NCBI RefSeq assembly: GCF_003600835.1
Contig: NZ_NQYC01000002.1
Span: forward strand, 123,501 to 187,500
Length of the DNA: 64,000 bases
Direction of reading: 5' to 3'
DNA from: Bacillus sp. PK3_68
GTDB taxonomy: Bacteria; Bacillota; Bacilli; Bacillales; Domibacillaceae
Made by a program: the position numbers and the translations under genes. Of the stretch, positions 27,827 through 36,460 are shown piece after piece (the first letter of the stretch is position 1; each line of letters starts with the position of its first letter). The notes under the pieces are model-generated. The model was not told the DNA's origin. It did no database searches and worked only from the letters and a program-made list of their open reading frames with translations.

Positions 27827-28262
27827 TTAACTTTTATTGATAGCCTTACGACGTTGAATAAGAAAAGAAATTGAATAAGAAATTATTAAAATCATCCCTA
27901 TTAGCAAAGCTATAATGAAGCCCAGCATATCCTGTACACCGACCCATCCAATCGTAAATGTAAGAAAAAAGAAAAAAGAAAAAAGAATAAATAACAAAAA
28001 CCAACCAGAATGATAGCAATAGGAACGTTAAACGGGAAGAAACTTTTCCAACCTACTGCTAAAAAACGGAAATGCTCAGTATAGTGATCGAGATAATAAT
28101 ATGAAGTGTCCCCCAACGGAATCCCGCACGAGATTGTGCATCTTCACCAAAGGCAGGTGTATTGTATAGATCATATAGTGTGATAATTGCAGTAATAACC
28201 GCTGTCAATACAACTAGTATGAAAATACTCCAATTTATAGTGTTCAGGTTTTTATTTTTCAT
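27827..28262 (-). CDS. hypothetical membrane protein (two homopolymer frameshifts)
   Basis: It begins MKNKNLNTINWSIFILVVLT after AAGGGG and shows four hydrophobic helices. The frame breaks at A6 (28061-28066) and again within three adjacent A6 runs (27965-27984). One base added at each gives a continuous protein of about 145 residues ending TFTIGWVGVQDMLGFII ... YSISFLIQRRKAINKS. I do not recognise the family. The repaired version has a clean four-helix layout and a positively charged C-terminus, so I think the gene is real and the breaks are read errors; decay is the alternative. Confidence 0.55.
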
Positions 28263-28453
28263 TTAATCCCCTTGACTCCCTCCCGAAATGTCCTACTGAC
28301 CAAAAAGTAATTGATTCGTTTACTACAACTTCAACAGAAAGGGAACTTCTCCTTCTTCGAGAAAACTGCCCCGTTTGTCCAATAAGAACTTAAACAAAAA
28401 GCGTTCATCCTTCTTAGATCAACGCCTCTGTTAGTTGAAGAATAATTGCTTTT

Positions 28454-28942
28454 TTAGTCCTCAAAATTTTCATCATAAGGGTTCGCATACAAAGCTATAT
28501 CAAATTCAGCTTTTATACTATTTGCAAATTCAATCTGTTCCTTATCAATATGCAAACCAGGTGTGTATCCACTTTTCATTATTATAACAATGGAAAAATG
28601 GCATTCCAGTTCATACTCCGTTTTCAACTAATTTATTAAAGCTGCTTTATTTTTTAACTGTCCTAAAATTTGGTCCATTTGCTCTTTCACATCAAAGGAC
28701 TCTTGATAGCCTGTGCTTAATTCCCAAGCTGTTTCTAATCGATAATGATTTTTTGTGGAAGTAATATTTTGATTAAGGGGCCTTACAATAACATCACCCT
28801 TTTTATAGGTTTTTGTAGGTTCAATTTCCAATGTTTCAGTCACATAATCAATTGGAAATTCATCTCCATACAATGTAAAGTAAACCATTACTTGAGTTTT
28901 ATCCAAATTAAACTTTCCCCTCCAATAATTCTTATTTTCCAT
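28454..28942 (-). pseudogene. DUF4279-family protein with an in-frame amber stop
   Basis: The first 104 codons read as a DUF4279 protein (VMVYFTLYGDEFPIDYVTET, LEIEPTKTYKKGDVIV, TAWELSTGYQESFDVKEQMD). A TAG at 28628-28630 interrupts it. The same frame then continues LKTEYELECHFSIVIIMKSG ... GLHIDKEQIEFANSIKAEFD to a TAA at 28454, which completes the family's usual length of about 160 residues. A substitution, not a homopolymer slip, explains the stop, so this is probably a recent pseudogene. The family has no known function. Confidence 0.7.
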
Positions 28943-28984
28943 TTGTATAGTGATAATGTTCCTTATCTCACGAATGTATAACTC

Positions 28985-29279
28985 TCACAAACTCATAGGA
29001 ATTACAAACAACGACCACATCGATACTAAAATACCTGACAGAGGAACAACAACGAAGAGAACCTTCACTCTGTTATCTTTTGCCTCCTTCTTAGCAATAG
29101 ACATGATTATCATTGCTACCATCATAACGTAGAAGAACCAACTTAAATACGTTGACCACCCAAAAACTGCAACATTACCGAACCCTGTTAGACCATAAAT
29201 TATAAACCCTAAACCTTGAGCAAATATCCTCTAATAACGAAGCTATTACAAATAATACACAGATTAGTATGATCTGCAT
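28985..29279 (-). pseudogene. hypothetical membrane protein, broken
   Basis: Minus-strand frames read MQIILICVLFVIASLLED and then, shifted, FAQGLGFIIYGLTGFGNVAV, YLSWFFYVMMVAMIIMSIAK and VKVLFVVVPLSGILVSMWSL. This is a three- to four-helix membrane protein. The shift near 29228 needs the loss of one base and is not at a homopolymer. No strong ribosome site is seen, so I treat it as a decaying gene of unknown family. Confidence 0.5.
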
Positions 29280-29640
29280 CTTTATCTTTACCTATACCAC
29301 CCCCAACATGCCATATCTTGAAAGATAGTGCTAAAAAATAGCCCAATTAGAACCATTACAAAGAAAAAACATTTTGAAATAACATTAAGGCTCGTATTCT
29401 CTCTCTTTCGTGAGGAATAGCAGAACAACTATGTACGATTAAACAAATTTGTTAATAACCGTTATTTAATTAAACTACCCCGTTAGTGACAGAAGAATTT
29501 TTAAACAACTAGGTTATTTTTTAAATGACTTTATTATCTCTGCACAAGATGAAGAAAAAACACTTACACGAACAGAAACCCCGGACAAAGGAACTTTTAA
29601 CCTTCCAGTGTTCGGGGGCAGCTCATTGATATATCTCTGT
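29280..29640. other. intergenic stretch with a further membrane-protein relic
   Basis: On the minus strand a start at about 29376 reads MLFQNVF and then, with one base added in a T run, FFVMVLIGLFFSTIFQDMAC before a stop. A G/C-rich hairpin at 29579-29617 (CCCCGGACA / TGTTCGGGG) lies just beyond the ltaS stop and could terminate ltaS. Nothing else is supportable. Confidence 0.4.
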
Positions 29641-31602
29641 CTACTTCTCTTCCTTATTTATTTCTAACTCTCCGGTATTGGTATAGTCGTATTCCGACCT
29701 GTCTACGGGTGTAAAGTTTGGCGGTGAATAAAATCTAAGCAAATCACCATTTACAACTCGGTCTGAAAGCTCTAGTTTGTACTCCGCCTCTTGCTGAAGT
29801 TCCTTAGCTTTTGAAAGCCGGGCTTCTTCTAATTTTTCTCCTGTAGATGAATTGTAAAACTTGCCGTTAATGGACGTAACGGCCGGACTAACGAAGTCGC
29901 CATTACGGAATGGGACCAGCGAATCGTGCTTATCGGATAATATATCTGTGCCGAATTGAATATATTCCTTTGAATCAATTCCAAGTAGATGGAGAAGTGT
30001 TGGAAGCAGATCAATTTGTCCGCTGTATTCGTGGTTGACTCCCCCTTGGATGCCAGGTGCGTGAATGAATAAAGGTACTCTTTGTAATCCCGTACTTTCA
30101 AAAGGGGTTATCTCTTTTCCTAACACCTGCTTCATCGCCTTATTATGATTTTCAGAAATGCCATAATGATCGCCGTACATAACGATCACCGTGTTATCAT
30201 ACAAGCCTGATTCTTTTAGAGCCGTAAAGAATTGCCTTAACGCTTCATCTGCATATCGGGCCGTTTGAAAATAACGGTCAACAGATTTATCACCGGTTGT
30301 ATGAGGCGCAATCGTTGTCTCCTCATCCGCTATCGTAAACGGATAATGATGACTTACTGTGATAAATTTCGTGTAAAATGGCTGCGGCAATGATTTTAAC
30401 AAAGGCATTGACTGCTCAAAAAATGGCTTGTCCATTAAGCCGTAATCCGCTAAATCTTTCGGATTCATTTCATAGTAGCTGGAATCAAAAAATCGATCGT
30501 AACCAAGTGATTTATAAATCTCGTTACGGTTCCAAAAGCTTCCCGAATTTCCATGGAATACAGCCGAAGTATAGTCATACCGATCTAAAATAGCTGGAGC
30601 TGCCTGATATGTGTTTAACCCTTTGGTAGTAAAGGCTGCCCCTTGCGGCAGACCGTATAAAGAGTTTTCAATCATAAATTCTGCATCCGCCGTTTTTCCT
30701 TGGGCTGTTTGGTGGAAAAAGTTATCAAAATAAAGGGTGTTTTTATCCCTTGTTAACGAATTTAAAAATGGTGTCACTTCTTCCCCGTGTAATTTATAAT
30801 CAATTAAAAAGTTTTGAATGGACTCAAGGTGCAAATAGACGACATTCATGCCTTTAGCTGCACCGAAGTATTTCGGATTTGGTTCTGCATAATTTGTTTT
30901 TACATAATTGTTCACTTCTGTGATGTCATCACTATCTGCCAGTACCCTTTGTGCAGAGGCCCTTGTGCTTTGAACCGCATCGTAAATGGTGTAATTATAC
31001 ATCCCTAAATACTTTACGATATATTTACGATCAAATCCCCTTGTCAATAATTCAGGGCGATCGGCCTCTGCTAATGCTAAGTTAACACCTGAAATTCCCA
31101 TACCTAACAATAGGACTGTGCTTGCTTTCAAGCGATTCGTATCTTTCATTTCGATCTTCACAAACTTCAAGGCCAGCAGTCCTGCCAAAAGGACAAGATC
31201 AATGAAAAATAAAAAGTCATATGGTTTTAAAAGATACACTATACTTGTGCTTACATCGCCTAAGTTTTCCGTTTGGGTTAACGTCGGCAACGTGACAAAG
31301 TCATTGAATGACCGGTAATACAAAACATTAGCAAACACCAGGATGGACAAGAGTGTATCTATGATTAATAGGGCTATATACTTTCTTCTTCCTTTAAAAA
31401 AGAACGCCAACCCTAAAAACAGTAAAGACGAGCCTAAAGGGTTCAGAAACAGCAGAAACTTCTGTACAGAATTATCTATTCCTAATTCAAATTGTGTTAA
31501 TTGGACAACATAGGTTTTCACCCATAGAAGAACGGCTGCTATAATAAAAAAGCCAATAAATTTGTTCGAAAATCCTTGAACCTTTTGAAACACATTATTC
31601 AT
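29641..31602 (-). CDS. ltaS: lipoteichoic acid synthase
   Basis: A 653-residue polyglycerol-phosphate polymerase. Five N-terminal membrane helices (about residues 1-190) precede an extracellular sulfatase-fold domain. The nucleophilic threonine is in TAQGKTADAEFM. Metal- and phosphate-binding blocks include VFHGNSGSFWNRNEIY and VIVMYGDHYGISENHNK. It transfers glycerol phosphate from phosphatidylglycerol onto a glycolipid anchor to build type I lipoteichoic acid. The frame opens at 31626, but the ATG at 31602 (MNNVFQKVQGF) is preceded by a GTAGGT site and fits family starts better. Bacilli often carry several paralogues (LtaS, YfnI, YqgS, YvgJ); which one this is cannot be said. Confidence 0.92.
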   Translation of the reverse strand: MNNVFQKVQGFSNKFIGFFIIAAVLLWVKTYVVQLTQFELGIDNSVQKFLLFLNPLGSSLLFLGLAFFFKGRRKYIALLIIDTLLSILVFANVLYYRSFNDFVTLPTLTQTENLGDVSTSIVYLLKPYDFLFFIDLVLLAGLLALKFVKIEMKDTNRLKASTVLLLGMGISGVNLALAEADRPELLTRGFDRKYIVKYLGMYNYTIYDAVQSTRASAQRVLADSDDITEVNNYVKTNYAEPNPKYFGAAKGMNVVYLHLESIQNFLIDYKLHGEEVTPFLNSLTRDKNTLYFDNFFHQTAQGKTADAEFMIENSLYGLPQGAAFTTKGLNTYQAAPAILDRYDYTSAVFHGNSGSFWNRNEIYKSLGYDRFFDSSYYEMNPKDLADYGLMDKPFFEQSMPLLKSLPQPFYTKFITVSHHYPFTIADEETTIAPHTTGDKSVDRYFQTARYADEALRQFFTALKESGLYDNTVIVMYGDHYGISENHNKAMKQVLGKEITPFESTGLQRVPLFIHAPGIQGGVNHEYSGQIDLLPTLLHLLGIDSKEYIQFGTDILSDKHDSLVPFRNGDFVSPAVTSINGKFYNSSTGEKLEEARLSKAKELQQEAEYKLELSDRVVNGDLLRFYSPPNFTPVDRSEYDYTNTGELEINKEEK

Positions 31603-32028
31603 TCTTGTAAACCTACTTTCTAGCAAACTTCTTTTCTAAAACTATTAATCTAGTGGTACTTTCTTTGAACTATCTAAAGTTGAGATTCTTGACTTTAAGC
31701 AAAGTGATGAAGGTCTATCACTTCTCTACCGTACACTGTTTATATGTCCGCCGTGTGTCCAAGTGAACAAATTAAGCAAGATGCTACTAATAACCTAGAG
31801 GTCCAATACTGCACTCCTGTCAGTACGGAAGATTATGACAATGCGGAGGAGCATATGGCACGTACAGAATGAATGGCAAAGAACATACTTCCCCTCTTCT
31901 TTATAGGACGACACTAAGTAACCCCTCCTTTATTATAAGGAGGGGTGTTATCAGAATGGATCTGGCAATAATATAATCGTGTGAACAAATTACTTGATCC
32001 CTTCAATCTTGCTGATGTTGGCTTCAAT
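31603..32028. other. intergenic stretch with a hairpin and a short plus-strand frame
   Basis: A hairpin at 31919-31950 (TAACCCCTCCTT / AAGGAGGGGTGTTA) is the likely terminator for the cupin gene. A plus-strand frame at 31744-31872 reads MSAVCPSEQIKQDATNNLEV ... DNAEEHMARTE. It has coding-like composition but no ribosome site and may be a gene tail left by a deletion. Confidence 0.4.
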
Positions 32029-32442
32029 TTACACAAATGCAGGTTCCGGTAATATATGTTTTATATAAACCGCCTCCCCATCACTTTCACCATGGAAAGT
32101 AACAGTTGTGCCAGGACTGATAACTACAACATCACCAGCTTCTGCTACAAAATTATTCTCTTGGTCATCACTTAAAACAAACTTTCCACTAATAACAGTT
32201 TGGATTTCCAAGAAATCATGCTTAAAATCAAAACCTTTTGTAGCTTTTTGCATTGAGTACAATCCTAATGTTATTGCTTCTTTATTTTCAGTAATTGGAA
32301 AGTCCAGGATTTGAGCTTTAACTTCAGGTATCCCTAATACTGTATTTAATTCTTTCTTTTCATAAGATCCCGCTCTAATTAATTGTATTCCTGGCTTTCG
32401 GCTTAAGTAAGTGTAATTGTCTTTTGATAATGCTTTACTCAT
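32029..32442 (-). CDS. cupin-domain protein
   Basis: A 137-residue single-domain beta-barrel protein: GFDFKHDFLEIQTVISGKFV followed by AEAGDVVVISPGTTVTFHGE corresponds to the two conserved cupin motifs. The first motif lacks the full set of metal-binding histidines, as in EutQ-like and other non-enzymatic cupins, so a binding or sensing role is as likely as catalysis. AAAGGAG precedes the ATG at 32442; the longer frame to 32472 has no such site. Single gene. Confidence 0.75.
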   Translation of the reverse strand: MSKALSKDNYTYLSRKPGIQLIRAGSYEKKELNTVLGIPEVKAQILDFPITENKEAITLGLYSMQKATKGFDFKHDFLEIQTVISGKFVLSDDQENNFVAEAGDVVVISPGTTVTFHGESDGEAVYIKHILPEPAFV

Positions 32443-32472
32443 TTTTTTCACTCCTTTTTTCTTTTCACTCAT

Positions 32473-32695
32473 TTGTTTAATTTCATATATCTCGATTTCT
32501 AGATAAACATGAAAAATTATTGGTTTTGCAAAGTTTATGCCTTGAATTCATATATGTTGAATTCAGTATTTTAAATGTTAACTTCCCAAATTTTATTTTT
32601 CAGGTCGGGCAAGAAAAAAACTATCTGAAACCGTCACAGTATTTTACTGTAGTTGGGATCTGTGTAGCAAAGACAAAAAGTATAGTTTATTCTAA
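32473..32695. other. short intergenic stretch, nothing recognised
   Basis: AT-rich sequence upstream of the cupin gene; no supported frame or RNA. Confidence 0.4.
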
Positions 32696-32836
32696 ACTCT
32701 TCAGAGGCGCCAGGAAAAGGACACCTGCATTATGTGAGATAAGCCAAGCTACCGCGAAAGCTATTTGACAATGGAAAGGTTAGCCGAATCAGACATTGTT
32801 ACTTCTGCTAAATTTGTTGAAGTAAATCCAATATAG
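32696..32836 (+). pseudogene. arginase (RocF), C-terminal remnant
   Basis: Plus-strand reading gives EAPGKG, a frame change, then YRESYLTMERLAESDIVTSA and KFVEVNPI before a TAG. This matches the end of bacterial arginases (SYRE, AMEMLAE, EFVEVNPILD). Everything upstream, including the binuclear manganese site, is missing, so it is a small relic. Confidence 0.7.
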
Positions 32837-32908
32837 ATGATAAAAATAAAATAGAAACAACTGCTGTTACTCTCATTGGGTCATTATTTTGGAGAAAAGG
32901 TAGAATAG

Positions 32909-32955
32909 AAAAAGCAGTTACTTACTCTTATTGATTGCGGTAAGTAACTGCTTTT
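32909..32955. terminator. hairpin at the 3' end of the Spo0E-like gene
   Basis: AAAAGCAGTTACTTAC pairs with GTAAGTAACTGCTTTT around a short loop, with T and A runs on both sides. Its minus-strand half includes the stop codon of the Spo0E-like gene. Confidence 0.75.
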
Positions 32956-33112
32956 TAATAAGTTCATACTTGTTTAATAGGTGATCTAGATAGTGACTTA
33001 TTTCAATTACTTCCGCTGAAAATAACGATTTAATTTTAGTTATCTGGTTCATTTGCTCTCTGGAATTCTCAATTTGTTGCAGCAATTCTTTTTCTTCAAA
33101 ACAAATATCTAT
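32918..33112 (-). CDS. Spo0E-family aspartyl-phosphate phosphatase-like protein, start codon unclear
   Basis: About 64 residues forming a helical hairpin: ELLQQIENSREQMNQITKI, then SAEVIEISHYLDHLLNKYEL. The S-x-x-L-D-x-x-L-N-x-Y pattern is the Spo0E signature (S-Q-x-L-D); these proteins dephosphorylate Spo0A or related response regulators and delay sporulation. AAAGGAG is followed seven bases later by ATA (33110-33112) instead of ATG, and no other AUG/GUG/UUG lies at proper spacing. So it is either inactivated by a start-codon change or uses a weak start such as the ATA or the later TTG. Confidence 0.6.
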   Translation of the reverse strand: MDICFEEKELLQQIENSREQMNQITKIKSLFSAEVIEISHYLDHLLNKYELIKKQLLTAINKSK

Positions 33113-33413
33113 CTACTCCTTTAAATAAGATAATTATCAAAGTTCCCAGAAGGTAAAATCTCTTAAAACTATTTTTTATTTAATTCACATGACAAAGGTT
33201 CTTTAGGTACGAATAATCTAGATAAGGTTTAACATTACAACATTTTCCGAAAGGCGGTTTACACATCAGAATTTGTGTTAACTCGCCACTTCAATAAATA
33301 CAGAGAGAAAATTTCTTTGTTGATCACACGTTCATCAAGTACAGCCTGTTTCCTGTACTTGATGAGTCGTGATTGTAACTGTCCTTGAGATAACCATCTT
33401 GACCTCTTACTAG
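33113..33413. other. intergenic stretch with a long hairpin
   Basis: CATCAAGTACAG (33332-33343) pairs with CTGTACTTGATG (33354-33365). It lies after the last gene of the monooxygenase operon on the minus strand and is the best candidate for its terminator, although no T-run follows. Confidence 0.5.
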
Positions 33414-34187
33414 TCAATCTTTTTCTTCTAAATAATTACGAATCGTTCTACCCATTGAATAGGTAAATGAAAATTTTCCATACATAACAGAAGGAGTTTC
33501 TAAAGGCTGCAGGGGTTGTAAACTTGTTGCCGGTTCTCCATCAGGGAATTGAAATTTTATTTCTTTTACATCAACTTCATATATTTCTGCCGTAAAAGGC
33601 AGGGGGAATTCATTTAATTCACTGAGCGCGGCACCCCCACCTTGAGGAAGAGGGAATTGACGATGGGCATAATAATTCAAATGCCCTCCCATTGTCTCTA
33701 CGATTTCATCCCCAATGCTTACAGTAGTCTTGATTACAGGCTGTCCATCAATTGTTAATGTCGATATCAACTCATTGCCATTTCTCTCTCTTAAGCAAGA
33801 GCCTGGCAAAGCAGGTACACCCATAAACTCACGTGTATACGTTCTCATCAAGTTCGAGCTGTTCCAGTAATGGGCAAAGTAGCGCCCAGGAATGCTGATT
33901 GCTCCATTAGCGGCTAAACTATCGTGATCAGCAACTTCAATCGTTAAGTAGGTCAGACTAAAGGAACCAAAACCGCTGGTTTGATCTGGATCAGGCACAT
34001 CATACATATTCATCTGAACCAAACCATTGGGATGAGGTTCTAGACCCGGCGGAAGTACTTCACGGAGCGCGTCAGGATCTGCTTTGTAACCTATTATTAG
34101 CATCCACGCATCTCTAATTAATTGAGGTGTAGGAGGGATTGCCCATTTATTTCTGGGCATTCCTAAATACGGTACACTCTTTGTCAT
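33414..34187 (-). CDS. acetoacetate decarboxylase-fold protein lacking the catalytic lysine
   Basis: A 257-residue ADC-superfamily protein: opening VPYLGMPRNKWAIPP, IIGYKADPDALREVLPPGLE and the central SFSLTYLTIEVAD fit the fold. In true decarboxylases the block reads R-E-x-x-G-F-P-K-K, with the second-last lysine forming the Schiff base. Here it is REFMGVPALPG (residues 119-129), so both lysines are replaced by Ala-Leu. It therefore cannot work by the classical mechanism and is more likely a hydratase-, aldolase- or binding-type member. It is the last gene behind the monooxygenase operon, 139 bases after the ferredoxin gene, so a role on an oxidised intermediate is plausible. Confidence 0.75.
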   Translation of the reverse strand: MTKSVPYLGMPRNKWAIPPTPQLIRDAWMLIIGYKADPDALREVLPPGLEPHPNGLVQMNMYDVPDPDQTSGFGSFSLTYLTIEVADHDSLAANGAISIPGRYFAHYWNSSNLMRTYTREFMGVPALPGSCLRERNGNELISTLTIDGQPVIKTTVSIGDEIVETMGGHLNYYAHRQFPLPQGGGAALSELNEFPLPFTAEIYEVDVKEIKFQFPDGEPATSLQPLQPLETPSVMYGKFSFTYSMGRTIRNYLEEKD

Positions 34188-34326
34188 TTGTGATTCCCCC
34201 TAATTTCCGTCGTCATTTCTACAAATCTCCTAAAATATATATACTTATCTTCATGAGTTTATTATTTCTCATTCGGGGTGAAATAAGTGGCACAAACATC
34301 TCTGAACAAAGCTAATTCCCTCCAAA

Positions 34327-34728
34327 TTACTCTCCTTTTGCAGGCCCTCTACGCCACCCCGGTTTAGGGTAGGCTTTTGTTAGCAGCCCCTTTTCTAGCC
34401 GGTGCTGTACGATCTCTCGCCTTGTCTGGTGAGGATCGTGACTAAGCGTCAGCGGCGAGCAAGGTTTAGCTGAGCACATAAGCACAAATCCCTCTTTCAA
34501 GTCCTCCGGATAGTAAAGATATGCTCCACTATGGTCAACTGCCCCTTCTATGATTCGTGCAGCACATGCCAAACACCACCCTTGGTCACATGCGCGAGGC
34601 CATTCTACTCCTGCTCTGAGAGCCTCATAAAGCAAGTACTCGTCCGGATCTGCCTGAAAGCTCACTTTATGATCAGAGAGAATGATAGAAACTGGATAAT
34701 GTTCTCTTTCTTTAAGGCTCATAGACAT
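34327..34728 (-). CDS. plant-type [2Fe-2S] ferredoxin (XylT-like)
   Basis: A 133-residue ferredoxin. The cluster cysteines are in ACDQGWCLACAARI with the fourth in VLMCSAKPCSP, the C-x4-C-x2-C-x(n)-C spacing of the plant type. N- and C-terminal extensions are basic. Next to aromatic oxygenases such ferredoxins (XylT, DmpQ) reactivate extradiol dioxygenases, but no such enzyme lies in this window. It could instead be a spare electron carrier for the monooxygenase. It lies 109 bases after the DUF5519-like gene on the same strand. Confidence 0.8.
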   Translation of the reverse strand: MSMSLKEREHYPVSIILSDHKVSFQADPDEYLLYEALRAGVEWPRACDQGWCLACAARIIEGAVDHSGAYLYYPEDLKEGFVLMCSAKPCSPLTLSHDPHQTRREIVQHRLEKGLLTKAYPKPGWRRGPAKGE

Positions 34729-34837
34729 ATCAACACTTTTACTATTCCGACAATTTGATTTTTGGACACTAAGTTGGATTTATAGGTCTGAATATTACAA
34801 AAATTATTAGTAGCTGCTTTCACTATTTTTACCACCT

Positions 34838-35368
34838 CTAATTATCTACATTTTCAATCCAGCCACGGGCATAAAAGTAAGATCCTTGTACAATGCGCCA
34901 TACAATTTCCAGTTCTTGTTCATCCCTTGGAGCATATACGATAAAATTCTGGGGTGGCAATGCCCCCGCCATATAGCGTACAAGAGGATGTATGCACGAC
35001 CACCCAGCCTTGAGAACATATTCTCCCCACTGAAGCATTAGTGGCAAATGGATACTCCCGTCCGTTCGGATCAAGGCAAATTCGCGATTCCGAATAAATG
35101 CTTCTTCTATCCCATCTGTAGATGTTTCATCCATGACAAGAGCCAATGCGGGTACTGAGAGTTCAGTAGGTTGTAGGGTGACATCAGGCAAGCGAGATGC
35201 TCTTTCCAACAACTTCTCCCGCAGATGCTCCGGTGATGTTTCTTCCACTTGCAAGCACGGATATCTCACTTCAATCTGTGGCGCCGTTCCTGTTCGCTTC
35301 GGCAAATCTTGCAATACTGGTGGCAGATCAACTGAAATCCTAGTTCTTGTCTTATCCAAAACTATCAT
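34838..35368 (-). CDS. DUF5519 / luciferase-like domain protein in the monooxygenase operon
   Basis: About 176 residues, soluble. The order LPDVTLQPTELSVPALALVM, EAFIRNREFALIRTDGSIHL, WSCIHPLVRYMAG and FIVYAPRDEQELEIVWRIVQ resembles DUF5519 proteins (often labelled luciferase domain), best known from actinobacteria. The gene overlaps the reductase stop by 17 bases and shares the operon strand, so it is translated with the monooxygenase genes. The start is uncertain: the frame opens at 35401, and I prefer the ATG at 35368 (MIVLDKTRTRISV). No catalytic residues are known for this family, so its role here is open. Confidence 0.6.
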   Translation of the reverse strand: MIVLDKTRTRISVDLPPVLQDLPKRTGTAPQIEVRYPCLQVEETSPEHLREKLLERASRLPDVTLQPTELSVPALALVMDETSTDGIEEAFIRNREFALIRTDGSIHLPLMLQWGEYVLKAGWSCIHPLVRYMAGALPPQNFIVYAPRDEQELEIVWRIVQGSYFYARGWIENVDN

Positions 35369-36346
35369 AGTGAACGTGCATAACGTCCACCTCCCTCTCA
35401 TCGAGCAAGTTTCGCACTGCCTGAACCATCACTGGGGGACCTGCAATATAAAACTCATACTTGTCCCAAGGCTCTGTAAGACGGCGAACCATCGCATCGG
35501 TAACAAAGCCCACTTCTCCATTCCACTCTTTACTACTTTTACTTATGACAGGTATGATTGTTCCTTTGTCAATCGATTCTAGCAATTGTTCTACTTCATT
35601 TAGCATAACAAGATCTTTAGGTGTACGTGCTCCGTAAAACACAGTGCACTCCCTTTCTTTTGAATTGCCCCACAACGACATTTGGCGCACCATGCTGAGG
35701 ATGGGGGATATACCTGTTCCACCAGCGATAAACACTGCAGGGCGTGAGGTATCTTCCAGGAAAGCTGATCCATAGGGTAAATCCAGAGTAAGTTCTGTAT
35801 CAGGAGTTAAAGTGAATAATTTCTGGCTTCCTATGCCATTTGGGTATCTCCGTGCAATAAATTCTACCTCGCGACTTTCTGGCAAATTTGCCATCGAATA
35901 GGCCCTGCGCAAACCGTCACCAAGATTGAGGATAGCATATTGACCAGGTTTGTAAACGGGGGTTCGGTCTACTTGCAGACGAAACAACGCCACATCTTCG
36001 GCCAGAGTCTCAACATCTGTAACCACTGCATGATAATCACGGGTTGCAAGATGCTCCTGTGGGCTTTCCTGAGCTTTCGTCTTCAAAGTTACATTACTTT
36101 TAGGCACACTTTGACAAAGAATGATACGACGACGCCTTTGATCTCGTTCCGAGAGAGACGGAGCTTCCGGTAACAAACAAGTTACTTCACCCTCCAGCAA
36201 TGTTGCTTTACAGGTGCCGCAGCCCCCCACCCACACTCAAACGGCAGCCATACTCCCTGCCTTCTAGCTGCAGTAAGTATCGTCTCGCCGTCTTGCACTT
36301 TAAAAGTAACATCAGAATTTTGAACAGTAACCACATAGTCTCCCAT
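35352..36346 (-). CDS. tmoF: toluene/alkene-type monooxygenase reductase (frameshift at C6)
   Basis: An NADH-dependent electron-transfer protein of about 331 residues. It has an N-terminal plant-type [2Fe-2S] domain (CGWGGCGTCKA), then an FAD domain (RRAYSMANLP) and an NAD domain (FIAGGTGISPILSMVR). The frame breaks at six C (36223-36228); one more base restores LPFECGWGGCGTCKATLLEG. The start is the ATG at 36346 (MGDYVVTVQN), six bases after the beta-subunit stop. It passes electrons from NADH to the Rieske ferredoxin encoded upstream. Confidence 0.88.
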
Positions 36347-36350
36347 ACTT

Positions 36351-36460
36351 AATCAAGACCTAGACTCACTAAGAATTTCTGATGAGCTTTGCGCACGGTC
36401 CTCACAATCAAGACCTAAACTAGCTAAGAATTTCTGATGAGCCTTGCGTACGGTCTCTGT
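36351..36460. repeat. imperfect 55-bp tandem duplication at the beta-subunit gene end
   Basis: The block starting AATCAAGACCTAGACT at 36351 recurs from 36406 with several substitutions. The period is 55 bases, which is not a multiple of three. Read in the frame of the first coding copy, the second would end LVSLGLD and a TAA. Confidence 0.8.

Noticed and set aside
33414..34187. Annotating this gene simply as acetoacetate decarboxylase
   Set aside because: The catalytic lysine pair is replaced by Ala-Leu, so the enzymatic name would be misleading.
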